64,000 bases of DNA from Klenkia sesuvii (GCF_037083825.1 NZ_JBAPLU010000014.1:1-64000); one strand, 5' to 3'. Shown: positions 8,839-16,980, numbered from the stretch's first letter. A program made the numbers and translations. Notes: generated by a model from the letters alone, not told the origin.

Positions 8839-9875
8839 GACGCGGGACCGTCGGCAATGCTTTCCATCAGTTCGAAAGTTGTGTCCGCCCACCGCTCAAC
8901 GCCCCGCTCACATCGCACGTTTCCCTGGAGTGGAATGGTGAAACCGGCACACCCGCGCGCAGCGTGTATGAGCGAAGCCGGCGTCGGCTCGAAGATAAAG
9001 CAGCCAAGCGACTCAGCTTCGGCCGCCGCATGGCTGTCCGAAGCAACCATGACGGGCACGCCCAGCGAGCGCCCCTCCAGCATGGCCATGGGGCTCCCCT
9101 CCCTCGCGTCGCGCCCGGACGGGAGAACAACTGCTGCAGCTCGCGAGATCAACGAAAGCGAATCCTCCCGGAATCCGAGGAACTCAACATTGGCCGGCGC
9201 CTCATGCCGCAATGCTGCTTCCTGCGGTCCGGTACCGGCAATTGCGACCTTGAGATTCCGGTCGAGCCGGGCCGCTTCTAGGAGGAGAGAAAGCCGCTTC
9301 TTTTCCTCGAGCCGGCCGATGTAGAGGATGGCGCCACTGCTTTGTGCACGGGAAAGACCAGGTGGGAGGTCAGGAAGTGGATTCGGAACGACTTGGCTTC
9401 GGATCCCCCGGTCCCACAGGCTCCTGGCAACTGCCGTGCTGACCGACACCACTGAGCACCGCCGGGCCTGAGCGCGCAGAATTGCGAGCGGCACGCCTCT
9501 CATAGCGGACGGCAGCGGTCCGTGCTCGGTCCAGAGGATCGGCCTGCTGCCAAGCAGGCGGGGCAAAAAGAGCTTCTCCCTGAAGTACTGGATGTGGAAG
9601 ATGTCCACGTCCGCCAGGCGAGCAGCACGAAGCATGCGACCCGAGGCCGACAGGGCGGGCAGCATCTGGACCACTGGCGAGCGCTGCGCGGTCAGTTTGT
9701 CCACCGTCGGCAGAGGAATGTGTGGTCCGATGTCGGCCGTCCAACCCGGGAGGTTGCCGATGAGGTCAACCTGCACTCGACCGTCCATCGCGAGGCGGGA
9801 GTACAGCCGTAAGAGGTAGGACTCGCCGCCGCCAGCGGTTGGTGAGTCAACCAGGAGTCCGACCTTCAGCGGCAC
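8835..9875 (-). CDS. GT4-family glycosyltransferase, first gene of leftward operon
   Basis: A 346-residue GT-B glycosyltransferase. The real protein most likely begins VPLKVGLLVDSPTAGGGESYLLRL at GTG 9875, because the Rossmann strand and glycine-rich acceptor loop start there and AGGGGA sits seven bases upstream. The longer frame upstream has no family-like sequence. C-terminal features include IGRLEEKKRLSLLLEAA and the donor-binding DAREGSPMAMLEGRSLG with its two glutamates. Being first after a divergent 600-bp region, it probably leads a leftward operon of six overlapping or nearly abutting genes (GT4, DUF2264, Wzx, Wzy, GT, GT4). Confidence 0.85.
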   Translation of the reverse strand: MPLKVGLLVDSPTAGGGESYLLRLYSRLAMDGRVQVDLIGNLPGWTADIGPHIPLPTVDKLTAQRSPVVQMLPALSASGRMLRAARLADVDIFHIQYFREKLFLPRLLGSRPILWTEHGPLPSAMRGVPLAILRAQARRCSVVSVSTAVARSLWDRGIRSQVVPNPLPDLPPGLSRAQSSGAILYIGRLEEKKRLSLLLEAARLDRNLKVAIAGTGPQEAALRHEAPANVEFLGFREDSLSLISRAAAVVLPSGRDAREGSPMAMLEGRSLGVPVMVASDSHAAAEAESLGCFIFEPTPASLIHAARGCAGFTIPLQGNVRCERGVERWADTTFELMESIADGPAS

Positions 9876-10484
9876 AGGAGTCCCCTGGCTGTACAGCGGA
9901 GCATGAGCGCGCAACCTCCCGGGTAAACAGCGGATAGTGGCGCCCGGCCACAGAGCAGAGCTACCTGATTTTCGCACAGCTCGACCTGTATGAAGCGCGA
10001 CTTTGCTTACCCCCTGACTGTCCACACCCACGCTGGTGCTGATGCCGCAACTCTGCGGCCCTCCAAGCCCCGCCAGCGGTGGAGTGGGAGCTTCGGACAC
10101 AGCGGACCGGAGCGGACGGCCCGCCGCTACACCACGTCACACCGCGGTTACCCGAAGCTCAACAGCCAAAGGGAGGCAACTTGCATACTGCACCATCAGT
10201 CGCCCCAACCTCGCATGCTGCACACTGCATCCCATGACGCTTGGTCCGCCCAGATCGAGCAACCGCGCAGCAATCCAGATGGTTGGCCAGCTTAAAATAC
10301 AAAACGGGTCCATCGGTGCGCTGGACATGAGATTTGTCTCTAGCGACGGAGCGCGGGGTAGCAGTTCAGTCCCTCAGGTTGACGTCATGGGCAAAGTCCC
10401 TGAAAGGACGATCGGTGAGCTAGATGCCATGGCCCACGGGGACGCCTGTCGCTGCCCCGTAGGACGAGCCTTAGGAGGGGCGCT
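9876..10484. promoter_or_regulatory. Divergent control region of the polysaccharide cluster
   Basis: About 600 bases without a credible gene separate the leftward operon from the rightward acyltransferase, so promoters for both should lie here. It contains two near-identical 11-mers, GCATACTGCAC (10183-10193) and GCATGCTGCAC (10213-10223), spaced 30 bases apart on one helix face, and an AT-richer patch near 10293-10305. These are candidate operator or activator sites. No -10/-35 pair stands out clearly. Confidence 0.4.
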
Positions 10485-11021
10485 TTGAAACGACTTTTCG
10501 AGATATTTTGGAAGGACCGCGGCGACCAGGCTTCGTACCTGTGGCAGTGGATTGCCACGGGCGTGCTGGGCTCGTCGTTCTGGCCGCATCGAGTTCGCGT
10601 GCAGCTCCTACGCGCACTCGGACTGCGAAGTATCCACCCCCGAGCCATCGTTCGCAGTGGCGTGCTGTTCCGGTCAACATCTGTAGCTATTGGCGACGCC
10701 AGTCTTATCGGTTACCGCACATTATTCGACGTTCGAACAGGCCTCAATATCGGAAAAAATGTCGCCATTGGCGCTTATGTTTCATTTGTCGACACCGATC
10801 ACGATTTGGGCGACCCAACCCGGAGGGCAGGACGCTCCTCTTCGGCGCCGATCACGGTCGGAGACGGAGCCCGCATCTCTACCGGGTCAATCGTGCTCCC
10901 CGGGGTCAGGATCGGTGCGGGAGCGGTGGTGGGTGCAGGGTCCCTAGTCAGGGAGGACTGCGAACCTCACGCTCTTTACGTTGGCAGACCGGCGCGCAAG
11001 GTCCGAGACCTTCCCCGCTGA
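10485..11021 (+). CDS. Left-handed beta-helix (hexapeptide) acyltransferase
   Basis: A 178-residue sugar O-acyltransferase of the WcaF/NodL/maltose-acetyltransferase type. Imperfect hexapeptide repeats run from about residue 50 to 165 (IGDASLIGYRTLFDV, IGKNVAIGAYVSF, ITVGDGARISTG, VLPGVRIGAGAVVGAGS) and build the left-handed beta-helix that binds acetyl-CoA. The segment FVDTDHDLGD supplies the usual catalytic histidine, and the end GRPARKVRDLPR is the family tail. The start is TTG 10485, backed by a strong AGGAGGGG at 10473-10480. It is transcribed away from the main operon and probably acetylates the exopolysaccharide. Confidence 0.85.
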   Translation: MKRLFEIFWKDRGDQASYLWQWIATGVLGSSFWPHRVRVQLLRALGLRSIHPRAIVRSGVLFRSTSVAIGDASLIGYRTLFDVRTGLNIGKNVAIGAYVSFVDTDHDLGDPTRRAGRSSSAPITVGDGARISTGSIVLPGVRIGAGAVVGAGSLVREDCEPHALYVGRPARKVRDLPR

Positions 11022-11089
11022 CAGTGACCCTGTGCACCGCCGTCTTACAGGGCCTTCGGCAGATGAGGGTGTAAAGCGGGGTGCCGGGC

Positions 11090-11249
11090 CCCGGGTGGGT
11101 CGTCCGGTAATCGGCGAGGGCCGCCCACCCTTCGCCGACGCTGCCGGCATCAACGGGGCGATCGGAGCCCAGGAACCATCAGACAGCGACTGCGTACGCG
11201 ACACGCTGCCGGCCTGCCGCCCCCACCGTCACCAGTTGGGAGACACGCC
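11090..11249 (-). pseudogene. IS5-type transposase remnant with one terminal repeat
   Basis: Read leftward from GTG 11204, the sequence gives TQSLSDGSWAPIAPLMP followed by a GGRPSPITGRP-like stretch. This is the recognisable N-terminus of IS5/IS427-group transposases (the DUF4096 part), which then dissolves into unrelated sequence, so it is a degraded fragment. Just outside it, GGGCGTGTCTCCC (11250 down to 11238) looks like the terminal inverted repeat common in these elements. The remnant sits exactly between the low-GC polysaccharide island and the high-GC chromosome to the right, directly against the stop codon of the phosphatase-like gene. Confidence 0.55.
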
Positions 11250-11873
11250 CTATGCGACCGCCGCGGCGGCGGCCGGCGCCTCCGGCGCCACCTGGCGGGC
11301 ACCGAACCCGGGCAGCAGGACGGCGCCCAGCACGGTCCGCACCCCCGCCTCGACCTGGTCGGCAAGGGCGCGCACGGGGGCCATGGCGTCCACCAGCAGG
11401 TCGGGGAGGTCGTCGGACCCCGCCGGCACCCCGCGGAAGCGGCGGGCTGCCGCCATCCCGGCCACCACCGCACGCGCGTGCCTGTCGGGCTCGGGGGCCA
11501 GCGGTGCCGCGACCGGGGTCGCAGCCAACAGGCCGGCAGCCTCGCGGAGGGTGAACGTGCTGCGCAGTCCACGGGGGTTGAGCGCCAGGGCCGCGTCGCG
11601 CTGGATCTCCCCCATCGTGAGCGTGAGGTCGGCCGCGGCGAGCACTTCGGGGCTCATCCACCTGGCCTGGTGCGTGCTGCCGTCGAGCCCGCGCTCGGCC
11701 AGCACCTGCTGACCCGACATCGGGATGGGCGCCCCGATCTGCGCGCGAACGCCGGCGCTGTACACCTGCACCAGCTGCCGCTCCGGGTCCCACTCCGACA
11801 GCAGGGACCGCGCCACCAGCTCGGCCATGGCAGAACCCCACACGTTCGTGGTGCAGACGAAGACGATGCGCAT
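11250..11873 (-). CDS. Low-molecular-weight phosphatase-like protein lacking catalytic arginine
   Basis: A 207-residue protein with the fold signature of low-molecular-weight protein tyrosine phosphatases (Wzb/PtpA family), usual partners of polysaccharide tyrosine kinases. The N-terminal P-loop reads FVCTTNVWGSAMAE, where active members have VCxGNxCRSPMAE. The nucleophile cysteine (7) is kept, but the arginine of C-x5-R is glycine (13, codon GGT) and the following proline is alanine. The protein is also longer than the usual 150-170 residues, with an alanine-rich tail. It is probably a non-catalytic phosphotyrosine-binding relic or a decaying gene. The tail ends at an IS5-type repeat, so the original C-terminus may have been replaced. 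Confidence 0.7.
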   Translation of the reverse strand: MRIVFVCTTNVWGSAMAELVARSLLSEWDPERQLVQVYSAGVRAQIGAPIPMSGQQVLAERGLDGSTHQARWMSPEVLAAADLTLTMGEIQRDAALALNPRGLRSTFTLREAAGLLAATPVAAPLAPEPDRHARAVVAGMAAARRFRGVPAGSDDLPDLLVDAMAPVRALADQVEAGVRTVLGAVLLPGFGARQVAPEAPAAAAAVA

Positions 11874-12052
11874 GGCCTTGACGGTAGGGACCGGTCAGTC
11901 ACGCAGCGCAGCGGCACGCTCGCGCTTGGTGCACAGAGTCGTGCGTGGCTGTTGGCACGAATCGCCATCGGTCTGGCCGACCCGCCCATCCAGCGTCCAC
12001 CCCGGCAGCACAGCAACCCCACGAGCCCCACCAGGAACAGGGGCGCTACCGG

Positions 12053-12304
12053 TCAGGCGGCGGTTGACATCTCCGGGCGGCGGGCCGGGGCCATGCGCAT
12101 GCCGACGACGGCGGCCACCACTCCCCCGGCGTTGCCGGCGAGCAGGCCCGCGACGGCGGTGACCACGAGGTCGGCCCCGGTCGAACCGAGCACCAGGCCG
12201 GCGCTGAGCGAGACGGCCAGCCCGGTCAGCAGACCGATGACCAACAGCCACCACCCGCGCCGCAGCACCTCGCGCACGTCCGTACCCACGTCGACCCCCA
12301 CCAC
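12053..12304 (-). CDS. Small membrane protein resembling a Wzz N-terminus
   Basis: An 83-residue protein starting at GTG 12304 with two hydrophobic segments (about 20-42 and 46-68). The beginning DVREVLRRGWWLLVIGLLTGL strongly resembles the cytoplasmic lead-in and first helix of Wzz chain-length determinants, but the periplasmic loop and kinase domain are absent. It may be a shortened Wzz homologue left from a former polysaccharide locus, since it is close to the phosphatase-like gene. A free-standing small membrane protein is the alternative. Basic residues end the protein, placing its C-terminus inside. Confidence 0.5.
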   Translation of the reverse strand: MVGVDVGTDVREVLRRGWWLLVIGLLTGLAVSLSAGLVLGSTGADLVVTAVAGLLAGNAGGVVAAVVGMRMAPARRPEMSTAA

Positions 12305-12425
12305 GTTCTGCCAACCCGCGGATGGGTCAGCGGATCGGACCGTAGCGTGATGACACCACTACCTAGCGCTATTGCCGCAGGTGTCGCCCACACCCCACCT
12401 CAGGCGCCCCAGCCGCACCACCAGG

Positions 12426-13274
12426 TCAGCGGGCGAGCTCCGCGCTGACCAGCGGGCCGATCAGGTCGGCGAGGTAGGCGTGCCCGGGGTCCAGGATCGA
12501 GATGCCGTCGATCGGCGAGACCAGACCCGCGGGGTCGGCGAACCATCCCTGCGCGATCGGGTCCACGTAGGTGGCGCCGGCGGCCTGGGCGGCCTGCTGC
12601 ACCGCCGACGCGACCGCTTCGAGCTCGGCCGGGACGTCGGCGCTGCTCCAGCACGGGCCGATCACCAGCAGCTCCGTCTCGGGGTCGGCCGCCGTGATCG
12701 CCTGGAACGTCTGCGCGGCGGCCGACTGCACCTCGGCCGGGCTGGCGTCGACGTCGTTGCGGCTGCCGAACACCACGGTCACCCCCGCACCCGTCGGCGG
12801 CTGCGCCTGCACCAGCTGCGGGTAGGTCTGCCCGGTCGACCCCGGCCGCACGTACCCGGCCAGCGTCGCCGCGCTCAGCTGCAGCTCCATGCCCAGCTGC
12901 TGCGCCACCAGCGCGGGCCACCCCGCCGCCCCCGTGCCGCCCTCGGAGTTCCCCGACGAGTAGCCGTCGCCGTACACCGCGAGGACCCCGGGCTCGGTGC
13001 TGGCGTCGTCCGTCGGGCTGGCCGACGTCGTCCCGGCGGGACTCGTCGACGGCGACGACGGCGACGTCGAGCTGTTCGTGGACGCCGCGGCCGGCGCGGT
13101 GGCCTGCGGCGTCGGCGCGTTGCGCTGCACGAGGAGCACGACCAGCGCCGCGTTCGCAGCGAGCAGGACGACGATGGCGATCAGGCCCCACCGCGGGGGA
13201 CGCTCCAGGGCCAGCACCGGGTCCACGGTAGTGACGCCCCCACCCGCCCAGACCCGTCGCGGCGGGTCGCTCAC
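12426..13274 (-). CDS. Membrane-anchored SGNH-hydrolase-like protein with altered nucleophile motif
   Basis: A 282-residue protein with a short cytoplasmic start, one helix (about 30-50, LIAIVVLLAANAALVVLLV), a Ser/Thr/Pro linker and an extracellular SGNH/GDSL-type domain. Block I reads AVYGDGYSSG where actinobacterial SGNH enzymes have GDSYTxG, so the serine nucleophile position is glycine. Block III (VVFGSRNDV) keeps the asparagine and block V (LDPGHAYLADL) the Asp-x-x-His pair. It could be inactive, or the serine two places on could serve. Such domains usually remove or transfer acyl groups on envelope glycans, which fits the nearby polysaccharide genes. The start is GTG 13274; downstream GTGs are possible. 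Confidence 0.65.
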   Translation of the reverse strand: MSDPPRRVWAGGGVTTVDPVLALERPPRWGLIAIVVLLAANAALVVLLVQRNAPTPQATAPAAASTNSSTSPSSPSTSPAGTTSASPTDDASTEPGVLAVYGDGYSSGNSEGGTGAAGWPALVAQQLGMELQLSAATLAGYVRPGSTGQTYPQLVQAQPPTGAGVTVVFGSRNDVDASPAEVQSAAAQTFQAITAADPETELLVIGPCWSSADVPAELEAVASAVQQAAQAAGATYVDPIAQGWFADPAGLVSPIDGISILDPGHAYLADLIGPLVSAELAR

Positions 13275-13384
13275 CCACCGCGATCAGGTCAACCATGCAG
13301 CGTCGTCGTCCCGCGTGTCGGGCACCTCCCCCACAGCCACGACGCCGATCATCTGCCGGGCACCACGACAGCGAGGAGCACCCC

Positions 13385-14296
13385 GTGACCGCCGCACCAC
13401 CGCCCACGCCCGCAGCGTCGGACAGCCGCATGCCCGGCATCGGCGCCGCCGCCGCGGTGCTCGGCTTCGTCGAGGCCGGCCTCGGGTTCGGCGTCGTCGC
13501 CTAAGCGCTGGTGGTCATCGCCTCCGTCGGCGCCGACGGCTCCGACCGCGGCGCGGCCGCCGCCGTCCTGCTGCCGACCATCGCACTGTGCGCCGCCCTC
13601 GCAGTCGGCGCCCTCGCCCTCGTGCGCCGCACCGGCCGCCGACTGCTCCTCGTCGCCACCGTCGTCGAGGTCGTCGCCGCCACCGCCCTCGGGCTCTGGG
13701 CCCTGGAGGAGGCCTCCTCCCTGTACGACCCGGCCGGTCTCAGCCCCGGCCCGGGAGTCGCGTTCACCGTCGCCGCGGTGGCCCTGCTTTTGGCCGGGTT
13801 GGCGACCCCCGTCGTCCGGCTCGCCCTGCTCCTGCAACCCGCCGTCGACACCTGGCTGACCACCGCACCACCGCCGGCACCGCAGTGGTCGGCCCACACC
13901 CAGCAGTGGACCCCCGCCCCCCACCGCGGACGCGGCACCGTCATCGCCGTGCTGACCCCCGCCGTCCTGCTGCTGGCCGCCACCGTCGTCGTCCTGACGA
14001 CGGCACGGGGCGGACTGCTGCCCCCGCTGGCCGACGGCACCGGCTTCGTCCCCGACCAGGGCAGCGGCTCCCAGTGGTCCGACCTGTACGACGGCGGCAC
14101 CCCGATCGAGCCGCCCACCGAGGACAGCCCCCTGTACGAGGCGCAGTACGACGCCGACGCCCAGGACTGCTACGCCGGCGACCTCGGCGCCTGCGACGAC
14201 CTCTACTACGCCACCGAGGTCGGCAGCCTCTACGAATGGCTGGGCAGCACCTGCGGCGGCCGCGAGGAGTACGAGACCTTCGGCCTCTGCGACTGA
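13385..14296 (+). pseudogene. Four-helix membrane protein gene interrupted by an in-frame TAA
   Basis: Reading from GTG 13385 (GAGGAG six bases upstream) gives a short Pro/Ala lead and the first half of a transmembrane helix (GFVEAGLGFGVVA). A TAA follows at 13502-13504, and the same frame then continues the helix as ALVVIASV and stays open for 261 more codons to 14296. A one-base change (TAC to TAA) would explain it. The rest has further helices near 20-40, 50-70, 85-110 and 145-165 of the second part, and a cysteine-bearing extracellular tail (DCYAGDLGACDDLYY, GSTCGGREEY) of a kind seen on several actinobacterial membrane proteins of unknown function. GTG 13511, two codons after the stop, might allow restart. 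Otherwise the gene is dead or the base is a sequencing error. Confidence 0.65.
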
Positions 14297-14332
14297 CTGC
14301 GGCTACAGGAACAGCGCCGAGCTCTGGGAACG

Positions 14333-14371
14333 CCACCGGCCGCCGTCCCGGTGGGGGACGGCGGCCGGTGG
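14333..14371. terminator. Perfect 17-bp hairpin between convergent genes
   Basis: Bases 14333-14349 and 14355-14371 are exact complements (CCACCGGCCGCCGTCCC in the left arm) around a five-base loop. The element lies between the end of the interrupted membrane-protein gene (+) and the end of the LAxTG protein gene (-), which is the expected place for a bidirectional terminator. No T run follows, as is normal for high-GC actinobacteria. Confidence 0.75.
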
Positions 14372-14381
14372 GCGGGGTGGA

Positions 14382-15176
14382 TCAGGAAGCGCGGCGGCGG
14401 GTGGCGACCAGCGCGCCGGCACCGGCCAGCAGCAGGCCACCGCCGAGCAGCGCGGCCGAGGTCACCGGCGAACCGGTGTTGGCCAGCACGGCCGGGTGGG
14501 CAGCGGGGGCCGCGACCGGGGCGACGTGCACCGGGGCCGCGACCGGCGCCGGGGTGACCGGCGTCGTGGTCGGCGGGACCTCGACCACGGGCTCGGTGGT
14601 CACCGGCTCGCACTCCGCGACGTCGGTGACGCCGTAGGTCGGGTAGGCGCCCTCGAACTGGCCGCCCGCCTCCCAGTACAGGGTGAACGCGCCGGCCGGG
14701 AAGTCGAACTCGCCCTCGGACTCGGTGTCGGTGTACTCGAAGTCCGTGACGTCCCCGTCCTCGTCGGCCCTGAAGGGGAAGATGACGTCGGCGTCCGACG
14801 CGTCGGGGTCGCTGAACAGCAGCATCTCGTAGCGGGAGTTCGGGTTCAGGCCCGTGGCGTTCACGATGAAGGTGAACGTCTCGGGGTCCTCGCAGTCGCC
14901 CTTGACGTCGAGGGAGATGTCGTCGCCGCAGGGGAACTCGGGCAGCACGTCGCCCTCGCCCTCACCGGCCGCGAACAGCGGGATGAACTCGCAGTCGTCG
15001 GGCAGGGGGTACCCGCACGGGTCGTCCTCGGAGCCGTCCTCGGTGACGCTCGCCAGGACGAGGTCGGAGCAGGTGGGCTCACCCTCGGTCTCGGTGCCCG
15101 CCTGGGCGATGCCCGTACCGCCGGCCCACGCCGCCACCACGGCCGCGCCGACCACTGCCAAGTGCCGAACTCGCAC
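14382..15176 (-). CDS. Secreted surface protein with LAxTG cell-wall sorting signal
   Basis: A 264-residue exported protein. Residues 1-27 form a signal peptide ending AGGTGIAQAG. The mature part is acidic, cysteine-containing (EPTCSDL, DPCGYPL, DDCEF, GDCEDPE) and probably beta-rich. It is followed by a Pro/Val/Ala stalk and a C-terminal sorting signal: LANTG, a hydrophobic helix, and RRRAS. LAxTG is the motif used by class E sortases of high-GC actinobacteria, so the protein is likely linked covalently to peptidoglycan. The start is GTG 15176 with GGGAG about seven bases upstream. Its function is unknown; an immunoglobulin-like or adhesin role is a guess. No sortase gene lies nearby. Confidence 0.75.
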   Translation of the reverse strand: MRVRHLAVVGAAVVAAWAGGTGIAQAGTETEGEPTCSDLVLASVTEDGSEDDPCGYPLPDDCEFIPLFAAGEGEGDVLPEFPCGDDISLDVKGDCEDPETFTFIVNATGLNPNSRYEMLLFSDPDASDADVIFPFRADEDGDVTDFEYTDTESEGEFDFPAGAFTLYWEAGGQFEGAYPTYGVTDVAECEPVTTEPVVEVPPTTTPVTPAPVAAPVHVAPVAAPAAHPAVLANTGSPVTSAALLGGGLLLAGAGALVATRRRAS

Positions 15177-15603
15177 GTACTGCTCCCTGCCGCTCGGGCC
15201 CGCGCGGTCGCCGGGCCACCCTGTCGTCCCTGATGGGGCCGAGCGGCACCGTCACACCTCCCTGGCAGTTCCGGGCCCAGCAGGTGCACGGAACCTGTGA
15301 CGGACGGGTCCGGGGCAGCGCGTCGGCACGGTCCGTGGTCGTCCCGGTGCGGCGGAACGGCGCCGACCCGGTACTCATCCCGGCTCACGCCCCGACGACG
15401 GACCCCACTCCCACGAACTCCGCGGCCGCCGCGGCCTCCCCCTCCGACAGCGGGCCGGAACGCACAGTGACCGGCGGGGTCGATCGAGAACCCTCCCGAT
15501 CCGCTGCGCCCAGGGCGCTGACCTGTACCACTGGGTACCGATCCTCACCGCACCCGTTATGGTCCACTCCCCTGCCCCACCCCCGCCCACGTGGAGGAAC
15601 CCC
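15177..15603. promoter_or_regulatory. Divergent intergenic region
   Basis: About 430 bases between the divergently read LAxTG protein and lipoprotein genes. Reading frames through it have atypical codon use and no family-like sequence, so promoters for both genes are expected here. Nothing more specific stands out. Confidence 0.35.
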
Positions 15604-16092
15604 GTGACCCGACTCCGAGTCATCGGCCTCGCACTGACCACCGGCGTGCTGCTCGGCACGACCGCCTGCGGTGGCGACGGCGTGACCGACGCCGTCCGCC
15701 AGGCCGCAGCGGAGGCCGAGCCCACCGTGCCCATCGAGGACATGACCACCGAGGAGCTGCTCGAGAGCGACCTCGGCGAAGGCGCGTACGAGGAGGACGG
15801 CGTCCTGTACTTCCCGGCCGTCTTCGGCATCCCGGAACTCACGATGCCCGACGGGGCGGCGATCACCAACGTCTCCTACGACATCAACCCCGGGTTCTAC
15901 ATCCAGGAGGTGTCGGCGGACGACCTGTACGACTCCGTCGAGGAGCAGCTGACCGCCGCAGGGTTCGCGATCTCGCGCAACGACATCAACGGCCAGCTCT
16001 TCATGAACGCCGAGCGGCCCGGCTCCGGCCCCGTGACCGTTGCCCCGATCGGCGAGGACATCATCTCGATCGGCGCCTCCGTCCCGCAGTAG
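15604..16092 (+). CDS. Putative lipoprotein of unknown function
   Basis: A 162-residue protein from GTG 15604, with GGAGG (15593-15597) six bases upstream. The N-terminus VTRLRVIGLALTTGVLLG leads to a lipobox-like TTAC, after which the mature protein would begin CGGDG; the -3 position is threonine rather than leucine, so the box is not ideal. The mature part is acidic and alternates strands and helices (PDGAAITNVSYDINPGFYI, VEEQLTAAGFAISRNDING), like small surface lipoproteins that bind an unknown partner. No enzyme motif is seen. The gene stands alone between two intergenic regions. Confidence 0.7.
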   Translation: MTRLRVIGLALTTGVLLGTTACGGDGVTDAVRQAAAEAEPTVPIEDMTTEELLESDLGEGAYEEDGVLYFPAVFGIPELTMPDGAAITNVSYDINPGFYIQEVSADDLYDSVEEQLTAAGFAISRNDINGQLFMNAERPGSGPVTVAPIGEDIISIGASVPQ

Positions 16093-16300
16093 CCACCCCG
16101 GTCGACCACGGCCGGGGGGCTTGTTCGGAGTACGCACCCCCGATGACCCAGAAGCTGGGCATGGCCGGTTCCCGAGCCCGCAGACCTCCGCCCGCGCTGC
16201 CCCTGCAGGCCGGCCTCGGCGGCCGCACCCTGCACGGAACCGCGACGCCACGTCCACCGGTCAACGCCACCACGACGGCCACGGTCGCGGCCTGCTGCAG

Positions 16301-16330
16301 AAAAAGATGGAAAGATGTAGAAAAGTAGAG
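16301..16330 (+). promoter_or_regulatory. A-rich repeated element upstream of nucleotidyltransferase gene
   Basis: In a region otherwise over 70 percent GC, AAAAAGATGG, AAAGATGTAG and AAAAGTAGAG follow one another directly 20-50 bases before the nucleotidyltransferase start. The repeated AAAGATG word and abrupt base composition suggest a promoter or an operator for autoregulation, as is common for toxin-antitoxin operons. This is inferred from position and composition only. Confidence 0.4.
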
Positions 16331-16350
16331 ACACTGGTCGAGGAGGACAT

Positions 16351-16977
16351 GTGGATCTCGGCGACCCGCTGACGGCGGTCATACCGACCCTCGACGGGCA
16401 GGTGCTGCGCGCCCTGTCCCGAACGAGCGATCGCTTGACTGCCCCGACCATCGCACGGCTCGTGCGGCGCGGGAGCGAACCCGGGATCCGCGTCGCCCTG
16501 GAGCGACTCGTGGCCACCGGCACGGTGTTGGCCGAGCGCATCGGTCGACAGGTCGAGTACCGGCCGAACACCGACCACGCGGCGTGGGGCGCGATCGCGG
16601 CCGCCATCCACTTCGCCGACTCGTTCCTTGACGTGCTCGATGCCGCGATCGCGGACACGGTGGCAGAGGCCGGCCTGGCCGCGTTCGTCACCTGCGCCGT
16701 CTTCGGCTCGGTCGCCACCGGTACGGCCGGCCCGCACAGCGACATCGACCTGGTCCTGGTGGTCGACGACGACGGCGAGGAGGCCGGGCACGAGCTGAGC
16801 GAGCGACTCCGCGCGCGACTCGTGCTGCTCACCGGCAACGAGGCCAACATCCTCGTGCTCACCCGCACGATGGAGGCCGACCTGGTCGCCCGGCAAGATC
16901 CGCTGGCCGACTCCTGGCGTGAGAACGCACGAACCATCGTCGGTCCGGCGCTCCTCACCCAGCACGCCGAGAGCTGA
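16351..16977 (+). CDS. MNT-type nucleotidyltransferase with N-terminal winged helix
   Basis: A 208-residue protein with a winged-helix-like start (residues 8-70) and a minimal nucleotidyltransferase domain. The active-site pattern VFGSVATGTAGPHSDIDLVL contains the G-S motif and the D-x-D pair that hold magnesium-NTP, so it appears intact. Such MNT proteins act as antitoxins that modify a HEPN-domain toxin, or as free nucleotidyltransferases. GTG 16351 has AGGAGG at 16341-16346. The next gene starts three bases after its stop, giving a two-gene operon. Whether it is an antitoxin depends on the identity of that partner. Confidence 0.75.
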   Translation: MDLGDPLTAVIPTLDGQVLRALSRTSDRLTAPTIARLVRRGSEPGIRVALERLVATGTVLAERIGRQVEYRPNTDHAAWGAIAAAIHFADSFLDVLDAAIADTVAEAGLAAFVTCAVFGSVATGTAGPHSDIDLVLVVDDDGEEAGHELSERLRARLVLLTGNEANILVLTRTMEADLVARQDPLADSWRENARTIVGPALLTQHAES

Positions 16978-16980
16978 CAC

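Noticed and set aside
10036..10488. A 150-codon frame in the divergent polysaccharide control region
   Set aside because: Atypical codon use, no ribosome site and no motif; the region is better seen as regulatory.
11478..12350. A 290-codon plus-strand frame opposite the phosphatase-like gene
   Set aside because: Shadow frame; the minus strand gives the phosphatase P-loop and fold pattern.
13502..13520. The TAA in the membrane-protein gene as another recoded selenocysteine
   Set aside because: No GGTCT-looped hairpin follows at the right distance, the site is a hydrophobic helix with no redox context, and a TAC-to-TAA change is simpler.
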